Both the position numbers and the translations under genes were made by a program. Below, one piece after another: positions 41,180-50,314 of a stretch of 64,000 nt of DNA. Source of the stretch: CAVSRC01 sp963785065 (GTDB taxonomy: Bacteria > Pseudomonadota > Alphaproteobacteria > Rhizobiales > Kaistiaceae); assembly GCA_963785065.1 (NCBI GenBank), contig CAWATX010000002.1, positions 62,001 to 126,000 on the forward strand. The letters run 5' to 3'. The notes below the pieces were generated by a model. That model did no database searches, was not told the origin of the DNA, and saw nothing but the letters and a program-made list of their open reading frames with translations. How positions within the stretch are numbered: position 1 is the first letter of the stretch; each line of letters starts with the position of its first letter.

Positions 41180-42166
41180 ATGCTCGGCTACATCCTCAAG
41201 CGCATCGCTTACATGATCCCGACGCTGTTCGGCATTTCGTTGATCGCGTTCCTCATCATCCAGTTGCCGCCGGGCGATTACCTGACCTCGATGATCGGCA
41301 ACATGGAGAGCAACGGGCAGACGGTCGACCCGAACCAGGTGGCGGCGCTGCGCGAGCAATATGGTTTCGATCAGCCGGTCTATGTCCAATACGGCAAATG
41401 GATCTACGGCATCGTCACGCGCGGCGACTTTGGCCAGTCCTTTCAGTGGCGCCAGCCGGTTTCGGCGCTGATCTGGGGCCGGCTGAGCGCAACGCTGATG
41501 CTGTCGCTCGCCAGCCTCTTGTTCGTGTGGGCGGTATCGATCCCCATCGGCATCTACTCGGCCGTGCGACGATATTCGATCGGCGATCATGTCTTCACGC
41601 TTCTCGGATTCATCGGCCTGGCCGTGCCCAACTTCATCCTGGCGCTGACGCTGATGTACATCTCGTTCAAGGTCTTCGGCCAGAGCGTCGGCGGGCTGTT
41701 CTCACCACAATTCACGGAGGCCCCGTGGAGCTGGGCGCGGGTCGTCGACCTGCTCGGGCATCTGTGGGTTCCGATCGTGGTGATCGGCACGTCGGGCACG
41801 GCAGCGCTGATCCGCATCCTGCGGGCCAACCTGACCGACGAACTGCACAAGCCCTACGTGCTGACGGCGCGCGCCAAGGGGCTGCCGGAATACAAGGTGG
41901 TTCTGAAATATCCGGTGCGCATCGCCCTCAATCCCCTCGTTTCGGCGCTGGGATGGGTGCTGCCGCATCTCATATCCGGCATCACGATCACCGCGATCGT
42001 GCTCAACCTGCCCACCGCCGGGCCCATGCTGCTGCAGGCCCTGGTCAGCCAGGACATGTATCTCGCCGGCACCTTCATCCTGCTGCTGGGTGTTTTGACG
42101 CTGATCGGTATGCTGATTTCCGACCTCCTTCTGGCCCTCCTCGATCCACGCATCCGGTTCACATGA
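41180..42166 (+). CDS. ABC transporter permease, DppB type
   Basis: 328 residues, six TM helices. It opens MLGYILKRIAYMIPTLFGISLIAFLIIQLPPGDY, the DppB/OppB N-terminus, and has the EAA loop RANLTDELHKPYVLTARAKGL. It is part of the family-5 importer with the gene at 42177. Confidence 0.94.
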   Translation: MLGYILKRIAYMIPTLFGISLIAFLIIQLPPGDYLTSMIGNMESNGQTVDPNQVAALREQYGFDQPVYVQYGKWIYGIVTRGDFGQSFQWRQPVSALIWGRLSATLMLSLASLLFVWAVSIPIGIYSAVRRYSIGDHVFTLLGFIGLAVPNFILALTLMYISFKVFGQSVGGLFSPQFTEAPWSWARVVDLLGHLWVPIVVIGTSGTAALIRILRANLTDELHKPYVLTARAKGLPEYKVVLKYPVRIALNPLVSALGWVLPHLISGITITAIVLNLPTAGPMLLQALVSQDMYLAGTFILLLGVLTLIGMLISDLLLALLDPRIRFT

Positions 42167-42176
42167 GGACGCGCTC

Positions 42177-43355
42177 ATGAGCCTCAACGAGGTCATCGAA
42201 CTGGAGCCGGAGGAAACCGGCCCCGCGATCAGCCCGCTCAAGGGAAGCAGCGAGGCCATCAGCAACGCAGCTGCGGGGCAATGGACGCTGATCTGGCAGA
42301 AGCTGGTCCGCCAGAAGGTGGCGATGACGGCCGCGGCGGTCGTCTTGATCCTCTATCTGATCGCGGCCTTCTGCGAGTTCCTGGCGCCCAGCCTGCCGGA
42401 CATCTCGCATGCGATCTATCCCTTTGCACCACCGCAGCCGATCGAACTCTTCATCAAGGACGCCGACGGCGGGTCGCATTTTCTGCCGCACGTGTCCGGC
42501 TACAAGATCGAGATCGACAAGGTCGCGCTGCGCCGCACCTTCGTTCTCGATCCGACCAAGGTCGTGCCCATCGGCCTGTTCGTGCACGGCGCTCCCTACA
42601 AGATGTGGGGCATCTTCCCGTCGGACATTCATCTCATCGGACCGCTGCGCAAGACCGACACGATGTACCTGCTGGGTGCCGACCACCTTGGCCGCGATCT
42701 CCTTAGCCGGTTGATCTATGGCGCCCGCGTGTCCATGTCGATCGGCCTCGTTGGCGTGATCATTTCGCTCATGCTGGGCGTCACCATGGGGTCGCTGTCG
42801 GGTTTCTACGGCGGCTGGGTGGACCTCGCGATCCAGCGCCTCATCGAGATCATCTCGGCCATGCCGACGATCCCGCTCTGGCTTGGTCTGGCGGCGGCGA
42901 TCCCGCTCACCTGGCCGCCCTTGCGGGTCTATTTCTTCATCACGCTGATCGTGTCGCTGCTCGGCTGGACGAGCCTCGCGCGCGAGGTTCGTGGCCGCTT
43001 CCTCGCGCTCAGGGACGACGACTTCGTCACCGCCGCACGGCTCGACGGCTCGACGGAACGCCGCCTGATCTTCCGCCACATCCTGCCCTCGCTGACCAGC
43101 CATATCCTCGCCGTGGTCACGCTTGCCGTGCCGACGATGATCGTCGCCGAAACGTCACTGAGCTTCCTCGGCGTCGGCCTCAGGCCGCCGGTGGTGAGCT
43201 GGGGCGTCCTGCTTCAGGACGCGCAAAACATCCGCACCGTCGCCACCGCACCATGGCTGCTGATCTGGCCGGGCCTCGCCGTGGTCGTGGCGGTGTTGTC
43301 ATTCAATTTCTTTGGCGACGGCCTGCGCGATGCCGCCGATCCCTACAACACCTGA
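42177..43355 (+). CDS. ABC transporter permease, DppC type
   Basis: 392 residues. After TM1 (about 50-70) there is a long periplasmic loop of about 130 residues (FAPPQPIELFIKDADGGSHF onward), larger than in DppC. It is followed by GADHLGRDLLSRLIYGARVS and the EAA loop EVRGRFLALRDDDFVTAARLDG. The enlarged loop is typical of the sugar-transporting subgroup. It is coupled to the ATPase gene by a 10-bp gap. Confidence 0.93.
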   Translation: MSLNEVIELEPEETGPAISPLKGSSEAISNAAAGQWTLIWQKLVRQKVAMTAAAVVLILYLIAAFCEFLAPSLPDISHAIYPFAPPQPIELFIKDADGGSHFLPHVSGYKIEIDKVALRRTFVLDPTKVVPIGLFVHGAPYKMWGIFPSDIHLIGPLRKTDTMYLLGADHLGRDLLSRLIYGARVSMSIGLVGVIISLMLGVTMGSLSGFYGGWVDLAIQRLIEIISAMPTIPLWLGLAAAIPLTWPPLRVYFFITLIVSLLGWTSLAREVRGRFLALRDDDFVTAARLDGSTERRLIFRHILPSLTSHILAVVTLAVPTMIVAETSLSFLGVGLRPPVVSWGVLLQDAQNIRTVATAPWLLIWPGLAVVVAVLSFNFFGDGLRDAADPYNT

Positions 43356-43365
43356 GGATGTCGGG

Positions 43366-45123
43366 ATGACGGTCGAGCCCCAGCCCGTCAAGGAAGGCGC
43401 GACGCCGCAAGCGGACACGGTTCTTACCGTGGAAGGGCTGAGCGTCGACTTCACGCTGCGCACGCACATCCTGCATGCCGTGCGCGATGTGAGCTTCACC
43501 CTTCAGCGCGGGCGCACCCTCTGCCTCGTCGGCGAGAGCGGCAGCGGCAAGAGCGTGACCGCACGCGCGGTGATGCGGCTGGTCGAGCGCCCCGGCCACA
43601 TCGTCGGCGGCAGGATCACGCTCGATGTCGACGGCAAGGCGGTCGAAATCACACGGCTGGACGATTCGCGCCGCGAGATGCGCGCCATCCGTGGACGGCG
43701 CATCGGGCTCATCTTCCAGGAGCCGATGAGTTCGCTGTCGCCGGTGCACACCATCGGCTCGCAGATCGTCGAGGCGCTGCGCCTGCATCGACCGCTGACC
43801 AAGCGCCAGGCGCGCGCTGAAACGATCGAGCTGTTGCGGCAGGTCGAGATTCCCGATCCCCACAAGATGCTCGACCGCTACACCTTCGAGTTTTCCGGCG
43901 GCATGCGCCAGCGCGCCATGATCGCCATGGCGCTGGCCTGCAACCCCGACATATTGATCGCCGACGAGCCGACGACGGCACTCGACGTGACCACCCAGGC
44001 CGAGATCCTCGACCTCATCAAGCGCCTGCAGACCGAGCGCGGCATGGCGATGCTGCTGATCACCCACGACATGGGCATCGTCGCGGAGACCGCGGACGAT
44101 GTCTGCGTGATGCGCTACGGACGGATCGTCGAGCGCGGCCCGGTCGACGACATCTTCCACAAGGCCCGTCATCCCTACACCCAGCGCCTGCTTTCGGCGA
44201 CGCTCAAGCTTGAGGGCAATGCCGTATCGGCCCGCAGCGCGGCGCCGACGCCGGCGGGTCAGCCGATCCTCAGCGTGCAGGACCTATCGAAGGGCTTCGG
44301 CACGGGCGGCCGCTGGTTCGGCAAACAGGAATTCGCCATCAAGGCGGTCGATGACGTCAATCTCGATCTCTATCCCGGCGAAAATCTCGGCATCGTCGGC
44401 GAAAGCGGCTCGGGCAAGACCACGCTCGGGCGGCTGATCCTCAGAACCCTCGAAGCATCGCGCGGGCAGATCGTCTACCGCAACCGCGATGGCCGCGAAG
44501 TCGACGTCACCGCACTTTCCAAGGCCGAGCTGAGGGCCTATCACCAGGACGTGCGCCTGGTCTTCCAGGATCCCTTCGCCTCGCTCAATCCGCGCATGAC
44601 CGTCAAGCAGATCATCGGCGACCCGCTCTACGTCTCCGGACGGTTCAAGGGCGCGGCGCTCGAGGAGCGCGTCGGCGAGCTGCTCGAACTGGTCGGCCTC
44701 GAACGACAGGCGATGGAGCGCTACCCGCACGCCTTCTCGGGCGGCCAGCGCCAGCGTATCGGTATCGCCCGCGCGCTTGCCCTCGATCCGCGTATCATCA
44801 TCGCGGACGAGGCCACCTCGGCACTCGATGTGTCCATCCGCAGCCAGATCCTCGATCTGCTGCTCGATATCCAGAAGCGCCTGGGGCTGAGCTTCATCTT
44901 CATTGCCCACGACATCTCGGTCGTCCGCTATTTCTGCGACCGAGTGGCCGTGATGCATCGCGGCAAGCTGGTCGAACTCGGCACGGCCGAGCAGATCTGC
45001 TCCGAGCCGCGCGAGCATTACACACGGACCCTGATTTCGGCGGTGCCCAATCCGGACCCGCGCAACAAGCGGATGCTGCATCGCCTGCGCTTCAGGGAAG
45101 ACGATCGCAAGGGGACGCAATGA
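43366..45123 (+). CDS. ABC transporter ATPase, fused DppD-DppF type
   Basis: 585 residues from ATG 43366 holding two complete ABC modules. Module 1: Walker A GESGSGKS, signature FSGGMRQRAMIAMA, Walker B ILIADEPTTALD. Module 2: GESGSGKTT, FSGGQRQRIGIARAL, IIIADEATSALD. Both keep the oligopeptide-type C-terminal extension. It energises the two permeases upstream. The last codons overlap the isomerase start (ATGA). Confidence 0.95.
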   Translation: MTVEPQPVKEGATPQADTVLTVEGLSVDFTLRTHILHAVRDVSFTLQRGRTLCLVGESGSGKSVTARAVMRLVERPGHIVGGRITLDVDGKAVEITRLDDSRREMRAIRGRRIGLIFQEPMSSLSPVHTIGSQIVEALRLHRPLTKRQARAETIELLRQVEIPDPHKMLDRYTFEFSGGMRQRAMIAMALACNPDILIADEPTTALDVTTQAEILDLIKRLQTERGMAMLLITHDMGIVAETADDVCVMRYGRIVERGPVDDIFHKARHPYTQRLLSATLKLEGNAVSARSAAPTPAGQPILSVQDLSKGFGTGGRWFGKQEFAIKAVDDVNLDLYPGENLGIVGESGSGKTTLGRLILRTLEASRGQIVYRNRDGREVDVTALSKAELRAYHQDVRLVFQDPFASLNPRMTVKQIIGDPLYVSGRFKGAALEERVGELLELVGLERQAMERYPHAFSGGQRQRIGIARALALDPRIIIADEATSALDVSIRSQILDLLLDIQKRLGLSFIFIAHDISVVRYFCDRVAVMHRGKLVELGTAEQICSEPREHYTRTLISAVPNPDPRNKRMLHRLRFREDDRKGTQ

Positions 45124-45905
45124 CCCGCTTTTCCGCCAATCTGTCCATGCTCTATGGCGAGGTGCCGTTCCTTGAACGGTTCGCAGCCGCCGCTCGCGAC
45201 GGATTCGAAGGCGTTGAATATCTCGGCCCCTATGACTTTGCCCCGGAGGCGATCCGCAGACAACTCGACGCGAACGGACTGACACAGGCGCTGTTCAACC
45301 TGCCCAACGGCGACTGGGCCGCCGGCGAGCGCGGCATCGGTGCCCTGCCCGACCGGACGGAGGATTTCCGCGAGGGCGTCGGCCAAGCGCTGCGCTATGC
45401 CGCCGCGCTCGACTGCAAGATGGTCAACTGCCTCGCCGGCATTCCCAAGGGTGTCAGTGCCGAGGCGGCGGAAGCGACCCTGGTCGCCAACCTCAAATAC
45501 GCCGCACCGCGCCTCGCCGATGCCGGCATCCGGCTGCTGCTCGAGCCGATCAATCTGGTGGACATCCCCGGCTTTGCGGTTTCGACGATGGCGCAGGCCG
45601 AACGCATCCTCGAACAGGTCGCTTCGGACAACCTCTTCATCCAGTACGATTTCTATCACATGCAGAAGATGCGCGGCGAACTCGTCAGCGAGTTCGAGCG
45701 GCTGATGCCGAAGATCGCGCATGTGCAGATCGCCGACAATCCTGGCCGGCACGAGCCCGGCACTGGCGAGATCAACTATGATTTCATCCTCAAGGCGCTC
45801 GATCGGCTTGGCTACCGTGGCTGGGTGGGCGCCGAGTACAAGCCGGCCGCCGGCACCAGCGAAGGGCTGGGCTGGATGCGCCGCTGGAACAGCAAGGAGA
45901 GCTGA
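45120..45905 (+). CDS. hyi: Hydroxypyruvate isomerase
   Basis: 261 residues, xylose-isomerase-like TIM barrel. Features: FSANLSMLYGEVPFLERFAAAARDGFEGVEYLGPYD, LFNLPNGDWAAGERGIGALPDR, LLLEPIN (metal-binding Glu), QYDFYHMQ, HVQIADNPGRHEPGTGEINY (metal-binding Glu), YRGWVGAEYKPA. It converts hydroxypyruvate to tartronate semialdehyde, the substrate of the reductase encoded 5 bp downstream. It could alternatively be an OtnI-type isomerase. It closes the transporter operon together with the reductase. Confidence 0.88.
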   Translation: MTRFSANLSMLYGEVPFLERFAAAARDGFEGVEYLGPYDFAPEAIRRQLDANGLTQALFNLPNGDWAAGERGIGALPDRTEDFREGVGQALRYAAALDCKMVNCLAGIPKGVSAEAAEATLVANLKYAAPRLADAGIRLLLEPINLVDIPGFAVSTMAQAERILEQVASDNLFIQYDFYHMQKMRGELVSEFERLMPKIAHVQIADNPGRHEPGTGEINYDFILKALDRLGYRGWVGAEYKPAAGTSEGLGWMRRWNSKES

Positions 45906-45910
45906 AGACG

Positions 45911-46798
45911 ATGAGCAAGTTGGGATTTATTGGCCTGGGGATCATGGGCACACCGATGGCAGGTCATTTGCTGGCGGCGGGCCACGAGCTCCATGTCAAC
46001 ACGATCGGCCCCATTGCGGAGGAAATCACGGCGGCGGGTGCGACGGTCTGCAGCTCGGGCCGCGAGGTCGCGGAAGCAACCGAGATCGTCTTCATCATGG
46101 TGCCCGACACACCGGACGTGGAGAAGGTGCTGTTTGGCGAAGGCGGCGTCGCGGAAGGGCTTTCTGCCGGCAAGATCGTCGTCGACATGAGCTCGATCTC
46201 GCCGGTGGCGACCAAGGAATTCGCCAAGCGCATCAACGATCTCGGCTGCGAGTATCTGGATGCGCCGGTCTCTGGCGGTGACGTCGGTGCCAAGGCGGCC
46301 TCGCTGACCATCATGGTGGGCGGTTCGGATGCAACCTTCGCCAAGATCAAGCCGCTGTTCGAGCTCATGGGCAAGAACATCACGCTCGTCGGCGGCAATG
46401 GCGACGGGCAGACCACCAAGGTCGCCAACCAGATCATCGTGGCGCTCACCATCGAGGCGGTGGGCGAGGCCCTGTTGCTCGCCTCCAAGGCCGGCGCCGA
46501 CCCGGCCAAGGTACGTCAGGCACTGATGGGCGGCTTCGCCTCTTCGCGCATCCTTGAAGTCCACGGCGAACGGATGATTGCCCGCAATTTCAAACCCGGT
46601 TTCCGCATCGCCCTCCACCAGAAGGACCTGAACCTGGCGCTGTCGACGGCACGCGCCCTCGGTCTGTCGCTGCCCAACACGGCGACCGCGCAGGAGCTGT
46701 TCAATGCCTGCTGCGCGCGCGATGGATCGGCCTGGGATCATTCCGCCATGGTGAAGGCGCTGGAGCTGCTGGCCGACCACCAGATCAGCCAGGGCTGA
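45911..46798 (+). CDS. glxR: Tartronate semialdehyde reductase (2-hydroxy-3-oxopropionate reductase)
   Basis: 295 residues of the beta-hydroxyacid dehydrogenase family: GFIGLGIMGTPMAGHL NAD(P) loop, DAPVSGGDVGAKAASLTIMVGG substrate loop, and the catalytic lysine in GQTTKVANQIIVAL (about 171). It reduces tartronate semialdehyde to D-glycerate. It follows hydroxypyruvate isomerase by 5 bp. The two make a route from hydroxypyruvate to glycerate, appended to an oligosaccharide import operon. Confidence 0.9.
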   Translation: MSKLGFIGLGIMGTPMAGHLLAAGHELHVNTIGPIAEEITAAGATVCSSGREVAEATEIVFIMVPDTPDVEKVLFGEGGVAEGLSAGKIVVDMSSISPVATKEFAKRINDLGCEYLDAPVSGGDVGAKAASLTIMVGGSDATFAKIKPLFELMGKNITLVGGNGDGQTTKVANQIIVALTIEAVGEALLLASKAGADPAKVRQALMGGFASSRILEVHGERMIARNFKPGFRIALHQKDLNLALSTARALGLSLPNTATAQELFNACCARDGSAWDHSAMVKALELLADHQISQG

Positions 46799-46807
46799 TC
46801 CCCCTGA

Positions 46808-46837
46808 CAGACCCTCTCCCCCAAGGGAGGGGGTCTG
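46808..46837. terminator. Bidirectional terminator hairpin
   Basis: CAGACCC(T)CTCCC pairs with GGGAGGGGGTCTG around a CCAA loop (one bulged T). It lies between the convergent reductase (ends 46798) and beta-galactosidase (ends 46853) genes. The stem is long and GC-rich; there is no T-tract. Confidence 0.6.
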
Positions 46838-46852
46838 GTCACGAGGGAATCG

Positions 46853-48952
46853 CTAGCCCAACTGCAGGATCACCACGTCGCGCGCCGGCACGGTGAGCGT
46901 ATCGCCGGCCGGCGCCGCTTCCTTCTGCGGCCACAGCGAGGCGACGGGTTTCGCGGCACCATGGCTCTCGGCCAGGCCGAAGCGCACCGTCTGGTCTTCG
47001 CGGGTGGGATTGACCAGCCACAGATAGAGCCCGTCGGCGCCGCGATGCAGCCGCGCCTGCAGAGCGTCGTTGTCGATGGTCACGTGGCGGGGATTGCCGA
47101 GCCAATTGAAGACGCGGTCGAAATAGGCGCGGTTGGCGGCGCTCGACGTGCGGTAATAGGCGACCGAGGGGTGCGTGCCGACAAGCAGCGTCCGGCCCGT
47201 GCCGAAGCGATTGGAAACCACCGCCAGCCGGCCATCGTCGAAATTGCCGTGTGCCTCGCCGCCGGCCAGCGCGTAGCCTTGCAGATAGCCGCCACCGTCG
47301 ACCGGCGCGCCATCGAGCTCGAAGTGGATGCGATCGCCGATGTCGGGCATGAACTCGACGTCCGTCTCGCGCGCGCCGAACACGCTGTCGAGGCCGTAAT
47401 TGGGCTGCACGATGCCAACATGGCCGCGCTCGCCAAAATAGGCCGGGCAGGCCTCGGCAACCAGGCGGCCGCCCTTTTCGACCCAAGCGGCAATACGCTT
47501 CGCCTGCTCCTCGCTGAGCATAATGGGATAGGCGAAATAGAGCGCATCGTATTCGTCGATATCGTCGATGTGGACCCAGTCAGCCTGCACGCCATTGTCG
47601 AAGAAGCCGCGATAGGCGCCCCACATCGCCGCCGCATAGGTGTCGAACTTGCTTTCGTGGTTGAGCAGATAGTCGAACATCTGCAGTTCCGGCACGACGA
47701 CGATGCCGACCTCGCCGCGGACCGGACGGGCAGCCATCAGGCCGGCGAGGTCCGGCTGGTTGCCCCACTTGGCCATGCGGCTGGCCATGTCGGAGCGCGG
47801 CGTGCGCGAGCCGTCCATGGCGTAGGACCCGAAGGCGCCGAAGAGCGGCCCGTCGAGCAGCGGCCGCCAACGCAGGTTGAGCACGCCGCGCGCCCCGGCG
47901 GCCATCGAGGTGAGGCTCCACAAGCGGATATCTTCGGGCTCGGCGACGCGGGCGTCTTCCTTGTCGCGGCCGAGCACCTGCGGCTGGATCCACAACGGCC
48001 CGCCCTGGCGTTCGGCATGCCAGAACGGCTTTCCGCGCGCCGCTGAGCGGGTGAGATCGGCACCGTACCAGTTGCGCCACGGCTGGTTGCCCTTGCGCGC
48101 CGCGATCCAGGTCATGCCGTAGACCTGGACCTTGGAGGCGGCGAGCCAATCGTCGGAGCCATGCGCGGCAAGGTTGGGAATGGCGCCGGCAACGCCGTGG
48201 GCGACGATCATGTTGGTGTCGTCGACCGAGCGGATCGTGTCGATCCGCCACTGCATCATTTCGTAGAAGTTGTCGCGCTTGAACAGCAACCAGTCGAGGC
48301 TTTCGGGATACGGCCCGAGCTGCACCGGCGGTTCGACATAGTCCCATTTGTAATGGCTATAGCGGTGCCAGGCCTCGGCCAGCGCATCCAGGGTCCCGTA
48401 CTTCTTCTTCAGCCATTCGCGGAATGCCTGCTTGGTGTAGTCCGAATAGTCGACATCGGCGGGGTAGTTGACCTCGTTCCAGATGTCGTATCCGAGGATC
48501 GCAGGATGGTCCTTGTAGCGGCCGGCGAGCGCCTTGAGGAAATTGCCTGCCGCCTCGCGCACCTCCGGACAGTTGAGGCTGATTGCGCCGGCGCCGCCGG
48601 AGAAGCCGCCCGTGGCGGACGACACGCCCATGTTGGACGTGACCGCGCGCCCGTCGGCGCGGATCACGCGTGCATGGGCGAATTCGTGCATGGCCCAGTC
48701 CGGGGTGGTGTGCGTCAGCTCGGCGATGATCGTCTTGATGCCGTTCTGTCCCGCCAGGTCCATCTGCCGGTCGAAATCGGCCCAATCGTACTTGCCCGGC
48801 TCGCGCTCGATTGCCGACCACATGAACCAGTGCCGGAAAATGTTGAGACCGTCCTCCCCGGCGACCTTGTAGTCACGCGCCCAGTCCTGCCGCGGCGGGT
48901 TGGACTTGCGGAAATAGACGGCTCCATAGGGCAGCTGCGGCATTGCGGTCAT
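46853..48952 (-). CDS. Beta-galactosidase-like glycoside hydrolase, GH42
   Basis: 699 residues. TIM barrel with general acid/base Glu160 in YDIWNEVNYP and nucleophile Glu314 in FWHAERQGG, both in the GH42 contexts. The trimerisation domain follows (MWGAYRGFFDNGVQADWVHIDDIDEYDALYFAYPIMLSEE in part), then a C-terminal beta-domain. No signal peptide, so it is cytoplasmic. It would hydrolyse beta-galactosides (or arabino-/fucosides) brought in by the family-5 importer. It is transcribed with, or just downstream of, the LacI gene at 49010 (57-bp gap). Confidence 0.92.
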   Translation of the reverse strand: MTAMPQLPYGAVYFRKSNPPRQDWARDYKVAGEDGLNIFRHWFMWSAIEREPGKYDWADFDRQMDLAGQNGIKTIIAELTHTTPDWAMHEFAHARVIRADGRAVTSNMGVSSATGGFSGGAGAISLNCPEVREAAGNFLKALAGRYKDHPAILGYDIWNEVNYPADVDYSDYTKQAFREWLKKKYGTLDALAEAWHRYSHYKWDYVEPPVQLGPYPESLDWLLFKRDNFYEMMQWRIDTIRSVDDTNMIVAHGVAGAIPNLAAHGSDDWLAASKVQVYGMTWIAARKGNQPWRNWYGADLTRSAARGKPFWHAERQGGPLWIQPQVLGRDKEDARVAEPEDIRLWSLTSMAAGARGVLNLRWRPLLDGPLFGAFGSYAMDGSRTPRSDMASRMAKWGNQPDLAGLMAARPVRGEVGIVVVPELQMFDYLLNHESKFDTYAAAMWGAYRGFFDNGVQADWVHIDDIDEYDALYFAYPIMLSEEQAKRIAAWVEKGGRLVAEACPAYFGERGHVGIVQPNYGLDSVFGARETDVEFMPDIGDRIHFELDGAPVDGGGYLQGYALAGGEAHGNFDDGRLAVVSNRFGTGRTLLVGTHPSVAYYRTSSAANRAYFDRVFNWLGNPRHVTIDNDALQARLHRGADGLYLWLVNPTREDQTVRFGLAESHGAAKPVASLWPQKEAAPAGDTLTVPARDVVILQLG

Positions 48953-49009
48953 GGGACTTCCTCGATCACGGATTGGGAATTGCCCGCATACGACGGCAGC
49001 GGACTGCCA

Positions 49010-49987
49010 TCAGATACGGCTGAGGGATTGTCGTTCGATGATGGGCGCGTAGATTAGCAGGCGCCGGTAAGGGTGGGTGTCGATGTTGCGGTTCCGGATA
49101 CGCTCGACGAGCAACTGCAGGGCGGCGGCGCCCATCTCCTCGCCCGGCACGCGGATGGTGGTGATCTGCGGCGTCGCCTGAACCGCGGCGGGATAGTCAC
49201 CGTATCCGACCACGGAGATGTCCTGGGGCACCCTGATGCCGATACGCAGCAGGTCTGAGATGATTCCCATCGCCATCCAGTCGTTGCCGGCGGCAATGGC
49301 CGTGGGCGTGAAGCCGGTGTCGCGCAGCTCCTGGAAGGCCGACAGGAATCCACCATCCTCGGCGAAGTACAGCTCGCGCAGGTCGACGTCCGTCTGGTCG
49401 GCCAGCGCATGGCGCATGGCCGAGCAGCGGTCGGCCCGGCCGCGATACCCACCATTGCCTTGCAGGTAGAGAATACGGCGATGGCCGTAATCGTAGAGCC
49501 GCACGCCAAGCGCGGCCGACGCCTCGTCGGCGGCCGGCGTGACCTGGTCGACCGGCTCGAGCGGCTTGATCATGCCGACCTTGACCAGCGGGATCTTCGG
49601 CGCCGGCGCCGCTCCCGGATCGATCGGGACGTGCGGCCCCACCAGGATCATCCCGGCGCCGTCGCGCCCCACCTCGGCGATGCGCAAAGGATCGTGCGTC
49701 CACTGGATCTGGACAGGATGACCGGCGCGTTCGGCCTCGCGCTGGATGCCGCGATGAATCTGAAGCTGCACCTGCGCGTTGACCGGGTCGTGGTCGTGCA
49801 GCACGAGCTGGATGGTGCGGGCATGCTTGCGCTGGCTGGGTGGCATGTAGCCGAGGTCGATCGCAGCGCGCTCGACGGTCTTGCGCGTGGCCTCGCTGAC
49901 CCCGTCCTTGCCCGACAGGGACCGCGACACCGCATATTTCGACAGGCCGACATGGTCGGCGATCGTTTGCAGCGTTACGCGGGGCAT
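49010..49987 (-). CDS. LacI-family regulator, paralogue of the one at 35874
   Basis: 325 residues from ATG 49987 (GGAGGAAAAGGC ahead). HTH VTLQTIADHVGLSKYAVSRSLSGKDG; sensor opening TIQLVLHDHDPVNAQVQLQIH and QWTHDPLRIAEVGRDGAGMILVGPH, closely parallel to the LacI at 35874. It precedes the GH42 gene in the same direction. Its upstream region shares the ACCTAAC operator half-site with the other control region, so the two regulators may cross-talk. Confidence 0.92.
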   Translation of the reverse strand: MPRVTLQTIADHVGLSKYAVSRSLSGKDGVSEATRKTVERAAIDLGYMPPSQRKHARTIQLVLHDHDPVNAQVQLQIHRGIQREAERAGHPVQIQWTHDPLRIAEVGRDGAGMILVGPHVPIDPGAAPAPKIPLVKVGMIKPLEPVDQVTPAADEASAALGVRLYDYGHRRILYLQGNGGYRGRADRCSAMRHALADQTDVDLRELYFAEDGGFLSAFQELRDTGFTPTAIAAGNDWMAMGIISDLLRIGIRVPQDISVVGYGDYPAAVQATPQITTIRVPGEEMGAAALQLLVERIRNRNIDTHPYRRLLIYAPIIERQSLSRI

Positions 49988-50041
49988 GCCTTTTCCTCCC
50001 GCTTCGCGCGGGCAATGACTGACACCATGCTCGTGAGGGCC

Positions 50042-50110
50042 ACCTAACGCGCAGCACTTAGCGAGGCAGCGGCAAGCCAATCCATTCGCAGCGGTTAGGT
50101 CAAGCGTTAT
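50042..50110. promoter_or_regulatory. Operators ahead of the second LacI gene
   Basis: ACCTAAC at 50042-50048 and its inverse within GTTAGGTCAAGCGTTAT at 50094-50110 are about five helical turns apart, well placed for looping. The 17-mer is the reverse complement of the site at 36937-36953 with one mismatch. They lie upstream of the minus-strand lacI (start 49987). Confidence 0.55.
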
Positions 50111-50239
50111 GACGGCCGAATGCGCCCGGTTCCAGCTTTTGACACCGGTTTGCGCGCTCCTGGGTGGAAGGATTGCAGCCACCCAGAGGCAGGAGCGCGC
50201 GATATCCAACAATGCGACACCGTCGCCGGGTCTCTTCGA

Positions 50240-50285
50240 TTGACAAGGTTCGCCACCTCGGCTTCAATTCCAAAACGTTTTGGAA
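50240..50285 (+). promoter_or_regulatory. Promoter with overlapping LacI operator
   Basis: A consensus TTGACA (50240-50245), exactly 17 bp, then TTCAAT (50263-50268). From the last base of that -10 the perfect 18-bp palindrome TTCCAAAACGTTTTGGAA (50268-50285) covers the start site. The central CG and CCAAAACGTTTTGG core are those of AglR-like rhizobial LacI operators. A start about 30 bp before the SD of the lacI gene implies autoregulation and control of the downstream transporter operon. Confidence 0.75.
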
Positions 50286-50314
50286 ACCGGCTTCCTGGGG
50301 AGGAGAACGCCGGA

